Positions 25,156 to 34,959 of a stretch of 64,000 nucleotides of DNA are shown piece by piece. The number at the start of each line of letters is the position of its first letter. Within the stretch, counting starts at the first letter, position 1. Origin of the DNA: G963663315 sp965214205 (GTDB lineage Bacteria > Pseudomonadota > Gammaproteobacteria > Arenicellales > Poriferihabitantaceae); the NCBI GenBank assembly GCA_965214205.1, contig OZ243941.1, forward strand, positions 1,674,001 to 1,738,000. Reading direction: 5' to 3'. Position numbers and translations under genes: made by a program. The notes beneath the pieces are model-generated. The model searched no databases, was not told the origin of the DNA, and saw only the letters and a list, made by a program, of their open reading frames with translations.

Positions 25156-25794
25156 ATGGCAGACGAAAAGATTCCCCGGCTTTCAGAAAGTGATGATGTG
25201 GCCCGGGCCCGGGCGTTCTGGAACGAAAACGGAAAATCCATTATTTTCGGTATTGGTCTGGGCCTTGCCGGGATAGCGGGATTCAATTTCTGGGATTACC
25301 ACAAGCAGTCCCAGGGTGAACAGGCATCCAGTCTCTACCAGCAGGTTCTGGAGGGAAGCGCGGACGCGCAAAGCGCCGGTGAGACCCTGAAGATGGAGTT
25401 TGGCGACACGGTTTATGCCGCCCTGGGCGCCTTCTTCCAGGCCAGAGAGTTTGTGGAGGATGGGGATTATGATTCTGCGATCAATCAACTGGAATGGGCG
25501 CTTGGCAACAGCGAAGATGAGCGCATCCGGCATATCGCCCGGCAACGGCTTGCGCTGGTCTACATCGCTGATGACGACCCGCAATCGGCGATTGACCTTC
25601 TGACCGTTGAAGATATGGGAAATTTTGAGGCGAGGTATCAGGAAATTCTGGGGGACGCTTTTATGAAACGGAATCAGCGGGGCGACTCCGAACTGGCCAG
25701 ACAAGCCTATCAGAGCAGCCTTGACAAGACTCTGGGCAATGAGAACGATCGGGCGCTGCTGCAACTGAAACTGCAGAATACCGGAGAAAGCTGA
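25156..25794 (+). CDS. yfgM: YfgM-like membrane-anchored TPR protein (ancillary SecYEG translocon subunit)
   Basis: The 212-residue protein has a short cytoplasmic N-terminus, one membrane helix (SIIFGIGLGLAGIAGFNFW near residues 28-46) and a periplasmic tetratricopeptide-like part (ALGAFFQAREFVEDGDYDSAI; RIRHIARQRLALVYI; ARYQEILGDAFMKRNQ). The position between hisS and bamB is that of yfgM in gammaproteobacteria. Known relatives bind the Sec translocon and the periplasmic chaperone PpiD. Confidence 0.88.
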   Translation: MADEKIPRLSESDDVARARAFWNENGKSIIFGIGLGLAGIAGFNFWDYHKQSQGEQASSLYQQVLEGSADAQSAGETLKMEFGDTVYAALGAFFQAREFVEDGDYDSAINQLEWALGNSEDERIRHIARQRLALVYIADDDPQSAIDLLTVEDMGNFEARYQEILGDAFMKRNQRGDSELARQAYQSSLDKTLGNENDRALLQLKLQNTGES

Positions 25795-25797
25795 CTC

Positions 25798-26979
25798 ATG
25801 ATCGGTAACAAAAGCCAAGCGCTGAAAGGGTTTACTGTCCTGTTGACCGCATTGTTCCTGATTGCGGGATGCGGCGACAAAACCAAAAAGGAGACGCTCT
25901 GGGAAACCTGGCAGGAACCGATAGCGGCTTCGACCCTGCCTGCGGACAGCGGCGCCAGGGAAATCCGGTCGATGTGGAAGCAGTCCGCGGGGAAGGGCGC
26001 TGAATCCGGGTTTGCCCTCCTCAAACCGGCTCGCTATCAGGACAGTGTGTATGTGGCCGCGCGCAATGGCGAGGTTTATCGGATTGAAGCCGACAGCGGA
26101 GATGTATTGTGGAAAATCGACACCGGAGCCCCGGTCTATGCGGCGGCGGGAGCCGGTGACGGTATCGTCGTGGTCGGCCATGACAATGGCGATGTGTCCG
26201 CGCTGCGTACCGCGGATGGTGAAATGGTCTGGCGGTCCGGTATCAAGCGCCAGATATCCGCGATTCCGGTAGTGGGTGAGGGCCGGGTGGTGGCGCGTAC
26301 CGCGGACGGACTTGTGATCGGACTGGATTCTGGTTCAGGCGATATCGAATGGCAGGTCAAAAAAGCCGTGCCCGGTCTGAGCATGCACGGTGATTCAACG
26401 CCCCTGATCTCGGGAGATGTCGTTCTGGTTGGTCTGTCCAGCGGGAAACTGATCGCCAATAATGTGATCAGTGGACGGGATTACTGGGAAATGGATATAT
26501 CCTGGATCCGGGGGCGCAATGAAATTGAACGACTGGGCGACGCCGACACACCGCCGATAATCCTGGGCAATACGGTCTATGCCGGAAATTATCAGGGCAG
26601 TGTGGTTGCGGTACAGTTGGCGGATGCCCGGTTGATCTGGCGGAAGGATATTTCGACCCGGTTGCCGATGGCTATTGCAAACGGTTTGCTGGTGGTCATC
26701 GGGGAGCTCGGTCAGGTTATCGCCCTGGATGCCGCCAGCGGCGATACTCTTTGGCGACAAACCGCGTTTCAGGGACACGGAGTCAGTCAGCCGATCATCG
26801 TCGGCAACCGGATCATCATTGGTGACCGCAATGGCAATGTGCATACGCTCGACACAGAAAACGGCAGCCTGATCGAGACCCGGCGGGTCGTTTCCGGCGC
26901 GATTGTCGGCATCGTTCAGGACGGCGATCAATTCACGGTCTATTCGTCGAAGGGCAACCTGAGTACGCTGTCACTTTGA
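25798..26979 (+). CDS. bamB: Outer-membrane assembly lipoprotein BamB
   Basis: The 393-residue protein has a lipoprotein signal peptide ending in LIAGC (lipidated Cys25). PQQ-like beta-propeller blades follow with repeated WxxDTG-type ends (VLWKIDTGAPVYAA, MVWRSGIKRQISA, LIWRKDISTRLPMA, LWRQTAFQGHGVS). It acts in the BAM complex that inserts outer-membrane proteins. It starts 4 nt after the yfgM stop and is followed by der, the usual order. Confidence 0.95.
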   Translation: MIGNKSQALKGFTVLLTALFLIAGCGDKTKKETLWETWQEPIAASTLPADSGAREIRSMWKQSAGKGAESGFALLKPARYQDSVYVAARNGEVYRIEADSGDVLWKIDTGAPVYAAAGAGDGIVVVGHDNGDVSALRTADGEMVWRSGIKRQISAIPVVGEGRVVARTADGLVIGLDSGSGDIEWQVKKAVPGLSMHGDSTPLISGDVVLVGLSSGKLIANNVISGRDYWEMDISWIRGRNEIERLGDADTPPIILGNTVYAGNYQGSVVAVQLADARLIWRKDISTRLPMAIANGLLVVIGELGQVIALDAASGDTLWRQTAFQGHGVSQPIIVGNRIIIGDRNGNVHTLDTENGSLIETRRVVSGAIVGIVQDGDQFTVYSSKGNLSTLSL

Positions 26980-26995
26980 TCAGGATCAGCAGAAC

Positions 26996-28372
26996 ATGCT
27001 TCCCGTGGTTGCGTTGGTTGGAAGACCCAACGTTGGAAAATCGACGCTTTTCAACAGGCTGACCAGAAGCAGGGACGCCCTGGTCAACGATCAGCCAGGC
27101 GTAACCAGAGACCGGTTGTATGGACGGGGGCGCATCGGCCGCATCCCTTTTCTGGTAGTCGATACCGGGGGCATTGAATCCGAAGATACCCTGTTCGGCA
27201 GGATGGTCGAGGAGCAGGTGGACCAGGTTATCGAAGAAGCTGATACGGTGCTGTTTCTGGTTGACGCGGTGGCCGGACTGGTCATGCAGGACAGGGACAT
27301 CGCGCAACGGCTCAGGCAGAGCGGGAGAAAAATCCATCTGCTGGTAAACAAGTCGGAAGGGTTCAGCCAGGGCCTGGTGACCCCGGAGTTTCAGGAATTG
27401 TCGCTGGGAATTCCGGCCGCGATATCAGCGAAGCGAGGCGATGGCATCGAGAATGTGATTCGCGATGCGCTGGGCGACCGTGATGAGGCAGTGACCGGGG
27501 AACAATCCGAAGACCCGGACATCCCGAAATTCGCCCTGGTGGGACGGCCCAATGTGGGCAAGTCCACATTGACCAACAGACTGGTTGGCGAGCGCAGAAT
27601 GATCGTCAGCGACCTGCCCGGTACAACCCGGGACAGCGTCGTCATACCGGTGACGGTCGAGGGCAAGGACACGATCCTGATTGATACCGCGGGGGTGCGG
27701 AAAAAGTCGAAAGTCGAAAAAACCATTGAAAAGTTTTCCGTGATCAAAACATTGCAGGCCATCGAAAATTGTCAGGTGGTATTGCTGGTTGTCGATGCCT
27801 CCGCCGGAATCGGTTCCCAGGACGCGGTCATCGCCGGCATGGTCAATGATTCCGGGCGGTCGATGGTCATTGTGGTGAATAAATGGGATGGACTGAACAG
27901 CAGAGAAAGGAGTCAGGTGATGCGGGATATCGAAGCGAAATTTTCATTCCTGCCAGACCCCGAACTGGTCACCATCTCGGCGCTGCATGGTTCAAATATC
28001 AGAAAAGTGATTCCCGCCGCCAATCGCGCCTACGATTCAGCGATGATCCGGATCGCGACCTCCAGCCTCAACCGCACTCTGGCGGAGGCCATCATCAAGA
28101 CGCCGCCGCCAATGAACAATCAACGACCGGTGAAAATGAAATTCGCCCACCAGGCCGGGAGGAATCCTCCGGTGATCGTTGTTCACGGCAATCAGGTTGA
28201 CGCCTTGCCGAAATCCTATCTGCGTTATCTGTCCCGTTATTTCTCGAACGCATATAATTTGACGGGGACTCCGGTCAGAGTACTGACACGGGTGGGTGAA
28301 AATCCCTTCAAACAGCGTAATCCGTCAAAAAAGAGCTTCAAGGAGCGGCCGGGCCGCCCCCGGCACAGGTAG
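26996..28372 (+). CDS. der: Ribosome-assembly GTPase Der (EngA)
   Basis: The 458-residue protein has two tandem GTPase domains. The first has VGRPNVGKSTLFNRLT, the DTGG motif and LLVNKSEG. The second has VGRPNVGKSTLTNRLV, DTAG and IVVNKWDG. A KH-like C-terminal domain ends the protein (VKMKFAHQAGRNPPVIVVHG). It matures the 50S subunit. It ends 4 nt before the convergent xseA stop. Confidence 0.97.
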   Translation: MLPVVALVGRPNVGKSTLFNRLTRSRDALVNDQPGVTRDRLYGRGRIGRIPFLVVDTGGIESEDTLFGRMVEEQVDQVIEEADTVLFLVDAVAGLVMQDRDIAQRLRQSGRKIHLLVNKSEGFSQGLVTPEFQELSLGIPAAISAKRGDGIENVIRDALGDRDEAVTGEQSEDPDIPKFALVGRPNVGKSTLTNRLVGERRMIVSDLPGTTRDSVVIPVTVEGKDTILIDTAGVRKKSKVEKTIEKFSVIKTLQAIENCQVVLLVVDASAGIGSQDAVIAGMVNDSGRSMVIVVNKWDGLNSRERSQVMRDIEAKFSFLPDPELVTISALHGSNIRKVIPAANRAYDSAMIRIATSSLNRTLAEAIIKTPPPMNNQRPVKMKFAHQAGRNPPVIVVHGNQVDALPKSYLRYLSRYFSNAYNLTGTPVRVLTRVGENPFKQRNPSKKSFKERPGRPRHR

Positions 28373-28376
28373 CCGG

Positions 28377-29708
28377 TCAGCGTTCATTGGCAGTCACATG
28401 GAAGCGCCCTCTGGAGACCGATATCCTGAGTGGTTCACCCGGTTTGACCTGCTCCGGGCCGGTAATGACCTTGTCATCCTCATTTTGCGCGATGGCGTAA
28501 CCCCGGTTCAGGGTATGTTGGGGACTCATTAATTGGATACTGTCCCGCAGGTGGGCGGTTTCTCTGGCCAATGCGGATATTTTCAATCGGGCATGGTTGG
28601 CTGCGCTGCGTTGCAGGGCTTCAAGCGATTCCCCGAGGCGCTGTATTTTCAGGGTCGGCGAAAGAACGCGCATTGAAATTTCCCTTTGGTGGTAAAGCGC
28701 GCGCTTTCGTATGATTCCGGTTTCGGTCAGGAAACGGATTTGCCGGTACAGGGTCTTGAACTCACCGCGGTACCGGTTCAGCTTCTGAACCGGACCCAGC
28801 AGCCGGGAGGAGTGGTAATCCAGGGTTTGCTGGTGACTGCGAATGAAATTTTCCGTATGGTTCCGGACCCGGTCCTGTAAATAATCGAACCGTTGTTTCA
28901 ATTGCGCCAGGTCGGGCGACGCCAGTTCCGCGGCCGCGGTCGGGGTCGGAGCCCGGTGGTCCGCCACCAGATCACAGATTGTGAAATCCGTTTCATGACC
29001 AACCCCGCTGATGACTGGAATTTCACAGTCAAAAACACATCGCGCGACTCTTTCATCGTTGAAAGCCTGCAGGTCTTCCAGCGAGCCGCCGCCCCTGGCG
29101 ATGATCAGCAGGTCGGCTTCGGACCGGCGCCGGGCAAGATGGATGGCCTGGACAATTTCGTCCACGGCCGATTCGCCCTGAACCGAAGTTGGGTAAACGA
29201 TGACCCGGGCGACCGGATATCTCCTTTTCAGGGTTGCCAGGATGTCGTGCAGGGCCGCTCCACTGTCCGAAGTCACGATTCCAATCGTCCGGGGGATTTC
29301 CGGAAGGCTGGATTTGTGCGCGGAATCGAACAGGCCTTCGTCGGCCAGCTTCTTTTTCAAAATCTCGAATGCCCGTCTGAGAGCGCCTTCACCGGCCTCT
29401 TCCAGATAGGAAACAATACACTGAAGACTTCCTCTGGGTTCATAATAGGAAATCTGTCCATGAACCAGTACCTGGGAACCTTCCACCGGCCGCACTCTGG
29501 ACCGGAACGCATGGTTCCGGAAAAACGCGCAGCGAAGGACCGAATTGCCTTCCTTCAGCGAGAAATAGATATGGCCTGAGGCCGGAGTCGACAATCCGGA
29601 AATTTCTCCTTCTATCCAGACCGACCGATAGCGCCTTTCAAGTAGATTCCGCAGCTCACTATTGAGTTGCCGGACAGAATAAATCGTTTTGTCGGTGATG
29701 TCTTTCAT
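28377..29708 (-). CDS. xseA: Exodeoxyribonuclease VII large subunit
   Basis: The 443-residue protein has the N-terminal OB fold (YRSVWIEGEISGLSTPASGHI), the nuclease core (IGIVTSDSGAALHDIL, ARGGGSLEDLQAFNDE, PVISGVGHETDFTICDLVADHRAPTPT) and a long helical region with the late LNRGYAIAQ. Together with XseB, not present here, it degrades single-stranded DNA. It is convergent with der and followed upstream by nnr on the same strand. Confidence 0.96.
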   Translation of the reverse strand: MKDITDKTIYSVRQLNSELRNLLERRYRSVWIEGEISGLSTPASGHIYFSLKEGNSVLRCAFFRNHAFRSRVRPVEGSQVLVHGQISYYEPRGSLQCIVSYLEEAGEGALRRAFEILKKKLADEGLFDSAHKSSLPEIPRTIGIVTSDSGAALHDILATLKRRYPVARVIVYPTSVQGESAVDEIVQAIHLARRRSEADLLIIARGGGSLEDLQAFNDERVARCVFDCEIPVISGVGHETDFTICDLVADHRAPTPTAAAELASPDLAQLKQRFDYLQDRVRNHTENFIRSHQQTLDYHSSRLLGPVQKLNRYRGEFKTLYRQIRFLTETGIIRKRALYHQREISMRVLSPTLKIQRLGESLEALQRSAANHARLKISALARETAHLRDSIQLMSPQHTLNRGYAIAQNEDDKVITGPEQVKPGEPLRISVSRGRFHVTANER

Positions 29709-29724
29709 AGCGTACCGGGCGCGG

Positions 29725-31296
29725 TCAGGCGCGTTCCACCAGGTTTTGCGGTCTCGCGCCGCGCAGGCCGGCGATTACTTCGGGAATGATCGGAAGCAGG
29801 TCGCTGGCGATCATACCGGTGTCGCCTACACGGTCCCGGACCACATCGCCCGCGGCTCCATGAAGATAGACGCCGAGCGCCGCCGCCTGATCAGGCGGCA
29901 GGCCCTGTGATACCAGTCCGGCAATGATGCCGGCCAGGACATCGCCGGTCCCCGCGGTCGCCAGTCCTGGATTGGCATACGGTGACAGCATAGCGGCTCC
30001 GTCCGGGTGGGCGACCACGCTATGGGCGCCCTTGAAAACGATGGTCTTGTTCCATCCGGCGGAGCGCTGCCGGGAGAGGTCGAGGCGGGTTGTACCGGAA
30101 AGGTCTCCGCTCAGCCGTGACATTTCCCCGGCATGGGGGGTCAGGATGCCGTGGTTTTGCCAGCGCAGGGGCCAGTCATCTATGACCGCCAACGCGTTCA
30201 GGCCGTCGGCATCCACCACGGTTACCGGTAATGAATGATCCGGCAACAGAATTCCGGTAACCATCGACCGGGTCTGGTCCGCCTGTCCGAGACCGCAGCC
30301 GATCAGAAGCGCCCGGTAATCGTGCAGCGAGTCCAGCACGATTTCAGCCGCGTGCGGCGCCAGCGTTCCCGGTTCTGATTCCGGCAGCGGCAGGAAGGTC
30401 GGTTCGACCAGTCCGGCGGCGAGTATCGGGATCAGCGACTGAGCGGCCGCGATTGTCACCAGACCGGCTCCGCTGCGGGTGGCCGCCGTGGCCGCGAGTC
30501 GAGCCGCGCCCGGATAGTTGTGTGATCCCACGACCATCATCGCGCGTCCGAAGGTTCCCTTATGCGCGTTGGCGGGTCGGGGCGGGAGCGCCGCCCGCGC
30601 CCATTCGCGGGTCATTAACGAGACATTGATGTCGCTGTCCAGCGCTTCCGGTATGCCAATGTCAACGACTTTCAGCGCTCCGGTGAAATCCGCGCCCGGA
30701 AATTCGAGGTGGCCCGGCTTGGCGTATCCCAGCGCCACCGTGATGTCAGCCGCGACACAGGCCGGGTCCACCCTGGCCGTGTCACAGTCAAGCCCGGTCG
30801 GAAGATCGACTGCCAGCAGCTCGAGGCCGCTCCGGTCGGTTCTGGCGGCGGCCAATCGCTCCAGAATCCCCTGTAACGGCGCCCGGATCGGCCTGGACCG
30901 TCCGGTTCCCAGGATGGCGTCCACGACCAGATGGCACGAATCAAGCAGTTGCCCCAGCTCCGGCAACTCCGGATCGTCGGAAGTTTCGATGATCCCGACT
31001 CCCTCCAGGCAGGCCGAATCCAGCTTCGGGTCAGTCGCCGGACGCTGACCGCACAGGCAGGCGGTCACGGACATCCCCCATTGCCGCAGGTGACGGGCCG
31101 TAACCAGCCCGTCTCCGCCGTTGTTTCCGGGTCCCACCAGAATTACGATCCGGGCGTCAGGCAGATGCCCGATCCGGGCCGATACCTGGCGCGCGACCGC
31201 GAGGCCGGCGTTTTCCATCAGCGTATCGGTTGAGACTCCGGCCAGCGCCGATCTCTTTTCAATCGACATCATCTGGCTGGCCGTGACGATTTTCAT
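29725..31296 (-). CDS. nnr: Bifunctional NAD(P)H-hydrate epimerase / ADP-dependent dehydratase
   Basis: The 523-residue protein repairs hydrated NAD(P)H. The N-terminal YjeF epimerase half has ARIVILVGPGNNGGDGLVTARHL and VDLPTGLDCDTA. The C-terminal ribokinase-like half has FGRAMMVVGSHNYPGAARLA, VVDADGLNAL, ILTPHAGEMSRL and the ATP-site GLATAGTGDVLAGIIAGL. Its start overlaps the upstream gene's stop as TGATG. No tsaE gene follows, unlike in many relatives. Confidence 0.94.
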   Translation of the reverse strand: MKIVTASQMMSIEKRSALAGVSTDTLMENAGLAVARQVSARIGHLPDARIVILVGPGNNGGDGLVTARHLRQWGMSVTACLCGQRPATDPKLDSACLEGVGIIETSDDPELPELGQLLDSCHLVVDAILGTGRSRPIRAPLQGILERLAAARTDRSGLELLAVDLPTGLDCDTARVDPACVAADITVALGYAKPGHLEFPGADFTGALKVVDIGIPEALDSDINVSLMTREWARAALPPRPANAHKGTFGRAMMVVGSHNYPGAARLAATAATRSGAGLVTIAAAQSLIPILAAGLVEPTFLPLPESEPGTLAPHAAEIVLDSLHDYRALLIGCGLGQADQTRSMVTGILLPDHSLPVTVVDADGLNALAVIDDWPLRWQNHGILTPHAGEMSRLSGDLSGTTRLDLSRQRSAGWNKTIVFKGAHSVVAHPDGAAMLSPYANPGLATAGTGDVLAGIIAGLVSQGLPPDQAAALGVYLHGAAGDVVRDRVGDTGMIASDLLPIIPEVIAGLRGARPQNLVERA

Positions 31297-32477
31297 CAGA
31301 CTGTTTCTTTCATTTCCAGGTGAAGCCGCTGACCGGTATACGGGTTGGCCTGCGCCACGGCCTCATTCAGTTCCACGCCCAGCCCCGGTTCGGTGGATGG
31401 AATCACATAACCATCCTGCCATTGCACGGGCTTGCGCAGAATCTCGCTGTGAAATCCCCCCCAGGTCTGTATGCTTTCCAGGATCAGGAAATTCGGGGTG
31501 CAGGCGGCTAACTGTATGTTAGCCGCGCCTTCAATCGGCCCGCAATACAGGTGCGGCGCAATTTGCGCGTAACAGGTTTCCGCCATTCCGGCGATTTTTT
31601 TTGCTTCCAGGATGCCGCCGACCCGGCCCAGCGCCATCTGCAGAATGGAGGCCGCCTGGTTCTCCAGCACACGCGCGAACTCGTATTTGGTGGTGAGCCG
31701 CTCTCCCGTGGCGACCGGGATGGAGGTCTGCCGCGCCACCCGCGCCATCTCGGCGGGATTTTCCGGAGGAGTGGGTTCTTCAAACCACAATGGATCGTAA
31801 GGTTCCAGCTGTTTCGCCAGACGAATGGCGCCGGCTGCGGTGAACTGGCCGTGAGTGCCGAACAACAGGTCTGCCCGCGTCCCGACCGCCTCCCGGATTT
31901 TGCGGACGAATTCGACGCTGCGTTCAATATCCGCCAGGCCGGGCTGGCGGCCGTCATAGATGGTATATGGCCCGGCCGGGTCAAACTTGACTGCGGTGAA
32001 TCCCTGCTCGACACATTCAGCCGCGCGTTCGGCGGAGAGGTCCGGGTCCTGATAAACATCGGTTTGATCCCCTTCACGGGGATAGAGATACGTATAGCTT
32101 CTCAGCCTCTCGTGCACTTTCCCTCCGAGCAATTGATAGACTGGTTTATCGACGGATTTGCCGATAATGTCCCAGCAGGCCATTTCCAGACCGCTCAGGA
32201 CTCCCATCAACGATACATCCGGTCTCATGTTATAGCCGCTGCCGTATACCCGCCGCCACATTTTCTCGATTGCGAACGGGTCCTGGTCAATGACGAACCG
32301 CTCGGCGACATCCCGGATCATTTTTTCGATTACATGCGGCCCGAAAGTGGCCGCGTACACTTCTCCCACACCCTCTATTCCGCTATCCGTGGTCAGTTTC
32401 AGAAAAATAAAATAGCGTCCGCCGAAATGCGGGGGAGGGTTGCCGACTACCCAGGTATTGATGTTGACGATTTTCAT
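31296..32477 (-). CDS. Enolase-superfamily sugar-acid dehydratase-like enzyme (mandelate racemase/galactonate dehydratase group)
   Basis: From the ATG at 32477 (MKIVNINTWVVGNPPPHFGG) the protein has about 393 residues. It shows the superfamily capping domain, GLEMACWDIIGKSVDKPVYQ and TAVKFDPAGPYTIYDG as barrel start. The metal-binding segment is WFEEPTPPENPAEM, followed by TGERLTTKYEFARVLE and the late QIAPHLYCGPIEGAANIQLA. It would dehydrate or isomerise a sugar acid, substrate unknown. The longer frame upstream has low-complexity sequence without family similarity and is rejected. Its stop overlaps the nnr start. Confidence 0.83.
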   Translation of the reverse strand: MKIVNINTWVVGNPPPHFGGRYFIFLKLTTDSGIEGVGEVYAATFGPHVIEKMIRDVAERFVIDQDPFAIEKMWRRVYGSGYNMRPDVSLMGVLSGLEMACWDIIGKSVDKPVYQLLGGKVHERLRSYTYLYPREGDQTDVYQDPDLSAERAAECVEQGFTAVKFDPAGPYTIYDGRQPGLADIERSVEFVRKIREAVGTRADLLFGTHGQFTAAGAIRLAKQLEPYDPLWFEEPTPPENPAEMARVARQTSIPVATGERLTTKYEFARVLENQAASILQMALGRVGGILEAKKIAGMAETCYAQIAPHLYCGPIEGAANIQLAACTPNFLILESIQTWGGFHSEILRKPVQWQDGYVIPSTEPGLGVELNEAVAQANPYTGQRLHLEMKETV

Positions 32478-32508
32478 TTCAAGTCCCGTATGTTTGTTCC
32501 CGGCGTAT

Positions 32509-32539
32509 TTGCCCTGATATGCGTCGAATCCCATATAAT
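32509..32539 (+). promoter_or_regulatory. Candidate sigma70 promoter for the solenoid-protein gene
   Basis: A perfect TATAAT at 32534-32539 lies 54 nt before the ATG of the next gene. TTGCCC at 32509-32514 could be the -35, but the 19-bp spacing is long. The hexamer is the main support. Confidence 0.35.
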
Positions 32540-32592
32540 AGGCTGTTTGAGCAACAATGTTACAATAAATCTTCGATACATAAAGAACGAAT

Positions 32593-34959
32593 ATGGCAGA
32601 CAAATCAGAACTTGAGGCGCTGGAGTCCGGTTGTGGCAACGCGCAACAATTCGTCGATCTGGCGAAACGCGCAGTCGATGAGCTGGAGGACCGGGAATAC
32701 GCGAGGGCGCTACTCACCAAAGCGGAGATGCAGTGCCAGTTTCCCGCTGATTATGTGCGCGCGGCGGAGGGATTTCGCAGGATGCTGGAGGATGAGTCGT
32801 ATGCGCTGGATTTGCTGGAGCAGGCCGAGGACGCCTGTTTTGACAACATGGAATACGCCGAGGTCGGCTGCGGGTACGCCGAGTTGACCGGCGAGTCGGG
32901 AAAGGCCGCCGAGCTGTTCAGGCAGGCGCTGGACGATACCACCGATCCCGCGCAGATTCTGACCCTGGCCGGCATGGCGCAAAGCAGGCTCGGCGACAGT
33001 GAGCTGGCCCGGCAGCTTTACGAACAGCTCGAAAAAGATTGTGACTCCGGTTCCGCTTATGTGGACCTTGCCCGCAGCGCGCTGGAATCCGGTGACCGCG
33101 AGCAGGCAAAAGTCCTGTTCGGGAAAGCCGCCAGATATTGTGATGACATCGAACAGACCGTGGCTTATGCCGGCTCGGCGCTCGAATTGTTCAATGACCG
33201 GGAGCAGGTGCGGGGCATTCTGGAGGAGGTGGAAACCGATGCCCAGTTTGCCGGACAGTTCGTCGACCTGGCGCGTGGATTCAAGACCCTGCTGGAAGAT
33301 GACGGGAAAGTGGACGAGCTGCTGGAAAGCGGGGCCGAGTTTGCGATGGGCGGCGAAGAATTCATTGATCTGGCCAATGGCTACTGGAGCCTGAAGCAGG
33401 ACCGGGAAACCGCGTCCGGGCTGTACGAAAAGGGTTTGTCTGATGTAAATGACCGCGATACTCTGCTCGCGCTGGCAAAAACGGCGGGCCGGGACCTCGA
33501 AAACCCCGATCTGGCGAAAACCATTTACAGCAAGGCGGAAAGCCGGGTGACCGGTCCGGGAGAGTTGATCAAACTGGCGGAGTCCATATTCCATGACACG
33601 GCGGACAGGGAGTTTGCGGCCGAAATTTATGCGCGGGCCGAACAGCAGATCGTGGGCAGTCATGATTTGCTCAATCTGGCCTCCCATATCATCCGCAATC
33701 TCGATGATCGGGAATATGCGGCTGCCGTCTTTCACAAGGCCATTGACCAGTCATCCGATTTTACCGGCGCCAGCCGGGTATTCGATGTCATAGTTGAAAC
33801 CCTGCCCGAATCCGGAGACCTGATCGGGGCAGCGGTCACGAAACTGCGTCAGGATGCCGATTCGGCGACCGATTTCCTGAAAATCCATGAAAAGTCCCTG
33901 ACCATATCAGGCGACGCGAATTCTGCCGCCGCTCTTCTGGAAGCCGCGGAGGAACGGGTCGAAAATCTGGCGGAGATGAAAAAGGTCGTCGAGACCGTGG
34001 CGCTTTACCATGCCGACGATACCGACTGGAATTCGCGTGTGGTCGAAAAGTACGAGAAACGGCAAGCCAATCAGGCCCTGTACAACGCCTTTCAGGAACA
34101 GGAGAAATCCTGCGGCTCCTCCCGCGAATATCTCAATCTGGCTGAGCGGGTAATGGCAAAACTCGAAGACCAGTACTACGCCAGAAAGTTATTTGCCTCG
34201 GCTGAAGAACTGCTGGATCAGGGCCATTTCGATTTGAGCCAGTACGGCAAACTGGTTGAAACCATTGACAGTCAATTCAATGATGCCGACTGGTTGAGCG
34301 ATATCATCCGGAAAATCGCTAAACGCGCCCGCCATTTCTCGCAGACCCATCAGATATCCAGGCTGGCCGGCAGGTTGTCCGACAGCGAACTGGGCCGGGG
34401 CCTGGCTCTGGAGGTATTGAGTGACGCCGCCGACCAGGCATTGGGGGCCGACGTCAAAGCGCTCGCGGAACTGATTAAACTCGCGGATTCAATCAGTCGG
34501 ATTTCCAGTGACGATGGTCTGACAAGCCGGTTGCTGGCCGGCGCGGCGGAGGCGGCTTCCGGCTACCTTGAACTGTCTGCGCTGGCCAAAGTGAATCTGG
34601 ACGCCGGCAATCACGATGCCGGGGCGGCGCTGTTCGAGCAGGCTGCCCGCTCCTGCGCCACGCCGGGTGATTTGCAGTCCTTGAGTTTGCGTATGCGGAG
34701 ATACGGCGTTGATCCTGAAATGGTGAAATCGGTCTATGTCGCGGCGGGAGCCTCCCTGACCGACAAATATGATCAATTACAGTGGGCGGAAGGGTTGATC
34801 GACCTGTTCGGGGACCGCGAACTGGCCGGGAAAACTTTCCGGGAAATTGCCGACCAATTCAGCCAGCCCGAAGACCAGAGCGTTTTCCGGAGCCGGGAAA
34901 TGCTGCGGTTCGAGGCCGGGCGGGACTACCTCAAACCCGTGCGCTCGTTAGCCAGCTGA
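32593..34959 (+). CDS. Large acidic all-helical solenoid repeat protein, function unknown
   Basis: The 788-residue protein is made almost entirely of about twenty degenerate units of about 33-40 residues. The pattern is FVDLAxxxxxxLxDxExAxxLYxKAE; examples are QFVDLAKRAVDELEDREYA, EFIDLANGYWSLKQDRETA and LLNLASHIIRNLDDREYA. These look like TPR/Sel1-type helical hairpins. It is rich in Asp/Glu and lacks a signal peptide or membrane helix, so it is probably a cytoplasmic scaffold. It starts alone with its own promoter region and is convergent with hlyU (12 bp overlap). I do not recognise a named family. Confidence 0.7.
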   Translation: MADKSELEALESGCGNAQQFVDLAKRAVDELEDREYARALLTKAEMQCQFPADYVRAAEGFRRMLEDESYALDLLEQAEDACFDNMEYAEVGCGYAELTGESGKAAELFRQALDDTTDPAQILTLAGMAQSRLGDSELARQLYEQLEKDCDSGSAYVDLARSALESGDREQAKVLFGKAARYCDDIEQTVAYAGSALELFNDREQVRGILEEVETDAQFAGQFVDLARGFKTLLEDDGKVDELLESGAEFAMGGEEFIDLANGYWSLKQDRETASGLYEKGLSDVNDRDTLLALAKTAGRDLENPDLAKTIYSKAESRVTGPGELIKLAESIFHDTADREFAAEIYARAEQQIVGSHDLLNLASHIIRNLDDREYAAAVFHKAIDQSSDFTGASRVFDVIVETLPESGDLIGAAVTKLRQDADSATDFLKIHEKSLTISGDANSAAALLEAAEERVENLAEMKKVVETVALYHADDTDWNSRVVEKYEKRQANQALYNAFQEQEKSCGSSREYLNLAERVMAKLEDQYYARKLFASAEELLDQGHFDLSQYGKLVETIDSQFNDADWLSDIIRKIAKRARHFSQTHQISRLAGRLSDSELGRGLALEVLSDAADQALGADVKALAELIKLADSISRISSDDGLTSRLLAGAAEAASGYLELSALAKVNLDAGNHDAGAALFEQAARSCATPGDLQSLSLRMRRYGVDPEMVKSVYVAAGASLTDKYDQLQWAEGLIDLFGDRELAGKTFREIADQFSQPEDQSVFRSREMLRFEAGRDYLKPVRSLAS

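Noticed and set aside
25183..26181. 332-codon minus-strand frame over yfgM and bamB
   Set aside because: It spans two conserved genes on the other strand and has no domain of its own.
31551..32615. 354-codon plus-strand frame opposite the enolase-superfamily gene
   Set aside because: No family features; the minus strand holds conserved active-site motifs.
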